Below, one piece after another: positions 63,123 through 64,000 of a stretch of DNA of 64,000 nucleotides. Both the position numbers and the translations under genes were made by a program. Within the stretch, counting starts at the first letter, position 1, and every line of letters starts with the position of its first letter. The stretch comes from JAABRU01 sp041390465 (GTDB taxonomy: Bacteria; Desulfobacterota; Desulfobacteria; Desulfobacterales; Desulfococcaceae), in NCBI GenBank assembly GCA_041390465.1, contig JAWKPW010000014.1:1-64000 (forward strand), read 5' to 3'. Below the pieces are notes generated by a model that was given only the letters and a program-made list of their open reading frames with translations, was not told where the DNA came from and searched no databases.

Positions 63123-64000
63123 TTATTTTCCGCCGAACGCGTCTTCGGAAATTTCCACCGCTGCGCCGTTGTTGGCAAGAATGGCATTCATTTTGCCCAA
63201 AGTGACGGGAAGCAGGGCTTTGATGAAATATTCCGCACTTTTGATCTGTCCTTCATAGAAAGATTTGTCTTTCTTTCCGGCTTTTTCCACTTTCTGTGCG
63301 GCAATGCCGGCTCTCCACAGCAGCATCCATGCCAATGCCACATCACCTGTGACTTCCATAAAGGGATGGGCAAAGGAGAACGCGTTCAGCACTTTGGGAG
63401 ACATGGCCGCAGTTGCCAGATGCATGCCCACTTCTCCCAGTTTGTTCACGGCTGTCTGTGTATCGGCTGCCAGATCATCGAGTCCGGCTTCTTTGGCTTT
63501 GGCAATGGTTTTGTTCATCTCGGTGAGCAGATCCATGACCGGCTTGCCTTTGTTCATGCCCAGTTTCCGGCCCAGCAGATCCATGGCCTGAATGCCGTTG
63601 GTTCCTTCATAAATCTGGGTGATTTTGCAGTCCCGCAGCAGCATTTCCTGGGGAAATTCACGGGTGAATCCGTAACCGCCGTAAATCTGAATGCCGTCAC
63701 TGCAAACCTCAAAGGCTTTGTCTGTGACATAACCCTTGACAATGGGGGTCAGCAGTTCAATCATGCCCTGATATTTGGCTTTTTTCTTTTCATCATCCGT
63801 AATGTGCTTGAGATCATCCAGAAAACCGTGATAGTAAATCAGGCTGCGCATACCCTCGATCATGCACTTCATTTTCAGCAGCATGCGGCGCACATCCGGA
63901 TGCTGAATAATGGGAACCGAAGGCGCATTCGCGTCCATCATCTGCAGCAGATTTTTGCCCTGCACGCGCTCTCTGGCATAATTGACCGCATTCAGATAGG
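63123..64000 (-). CDS. Acyl-CoA dehydrogenase, C-terminal part (gene continues past the window)
   Basis: At least 290 residues. The frame continues to the right edge before any start that fits the family. ARERVQGKNL and DVRRMLLKMKCMIEGMR belong to the FAD/acyl-binding half, and LLRDCKITQIYEGTNGIQ is the usual dehydrogenase signature with the Glu-Gly-Thr-Asn loop. The last 130 residues form the acyl-CoA dehydrogenase C-terminal domain (TLGKMNAILANNGAAVEI). It makes the first double bond in beta-oxidation. Confidence 0.93.
   Translation of the reverse strand, partial: YLNAVNYARERVQGKNLLQMMDANAPSVPIIQHPDVRRMLLKMKCMIEGMRSLIYYHGFLDDLKHITDDEKKKAKYQGMIELLTPIVKGYVTDKAFEVCSDGIQIYGGYGFTREFPQEMLLRDCKITQIYEGTNGIQAMDLLGRKLGMNKGKPVMDLLTEMNKTIAKAKEAGLDDLAADTQTAVNKLGEVGMHLATAAMSPKVLNAFSFAHPFMEVTGDVALAWMLLWRAGIAAQKVEKAGKKDKSFYEGQIKSAEYFIKALLPVTLGKMNAILANNGAAVEISEDAFGGK

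Overview
The window looks like the chromosome of a Gram-negative, probably anaerobic deltaproteobacterium (Desulfobacterota, Desulfobacterales-like). This is an inference from gene content. It carries a Mla lipid-transport set and outer-membrane proteins, a split F-type ATPase with sodium-type c subunits, fatty-acid beta-oxidation genes, a 3-oxoacid-type CoA transferase, a large chemotaxis operon and many short palindromic intergenic repeats. No rRNA or tRNA gene and no CRISPR array was seen.

Layout. 1-1479: two CheY genes on the minus strand. 1847-13638: a plus-strand chemotaxis operon in the order cheW, STAS, degenerate cheA, cheY, intact cheA, cheR (frameshifted), cheD, chemoreceptor (frameshifted), response regulator, CheX-like, cheB, YbjQ-like. 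14185-22507: minus-strand genes for CorA, an M16 peptidase lipoprotein, an FMN split-barrel protein, a DUF523/DUF1722 protein, and a three-domain acetyltransferase-deacetylase-acetyltransferase. 22600-24081: an IS110 deletion derivative, a MITE-like element and a small membrane protein. 24082-26085: a CoA transferase. 26467-29322: a flotillin and its YqiJ/NfeD-like partner. 29463-30187: two unknown genes. 30251-34681: mlaEFDCA, in which the ATPase carries a degenerate GGDEF domain. 34851-38534: an F0-only ATP synthase operon with a triple-hairpin c subunit and a single-hairpin c subunit. 38931-43994: a DHH phosphoesterase, ahcY, metK and panC. 44190-46107: small-protein, cysteine-cluster and HD-domain genes.

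46104-54700 is an accessory, defence-like and decaying region. It holds a HEPN gene and partner, a type III methylase, a broken res gene joined to a nuclease fragment, a glycine-zipper protein, a heavily frameshifted unknown gene and a Ycf46-like AAA ATPase, separated by palindromic repeats. 54711-64000 returns to metabolism: a frameshifted enoyl-CoA hydratase, TerD, HNH, a MipA-like porin next to a full IS110-family element, and a beta-oxidation cluster of thiolase, HAD/ECH fusion and acyl-CoA dehydrogenase.

The most unusual items are the GNAT-HDAC-GNAT fusion, the MlaF-GGDEF fusion, the triple-hairpin c subunit with an inactivated middle ion site beside two-carboxylate sites, the tandem CheA pair with one probable pseudokinase, and the IS110 element with a short derivative that keeps both ends. 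Single-base frameshifts recur in otherwise well-conserved genes and could be either decay or assembly error.
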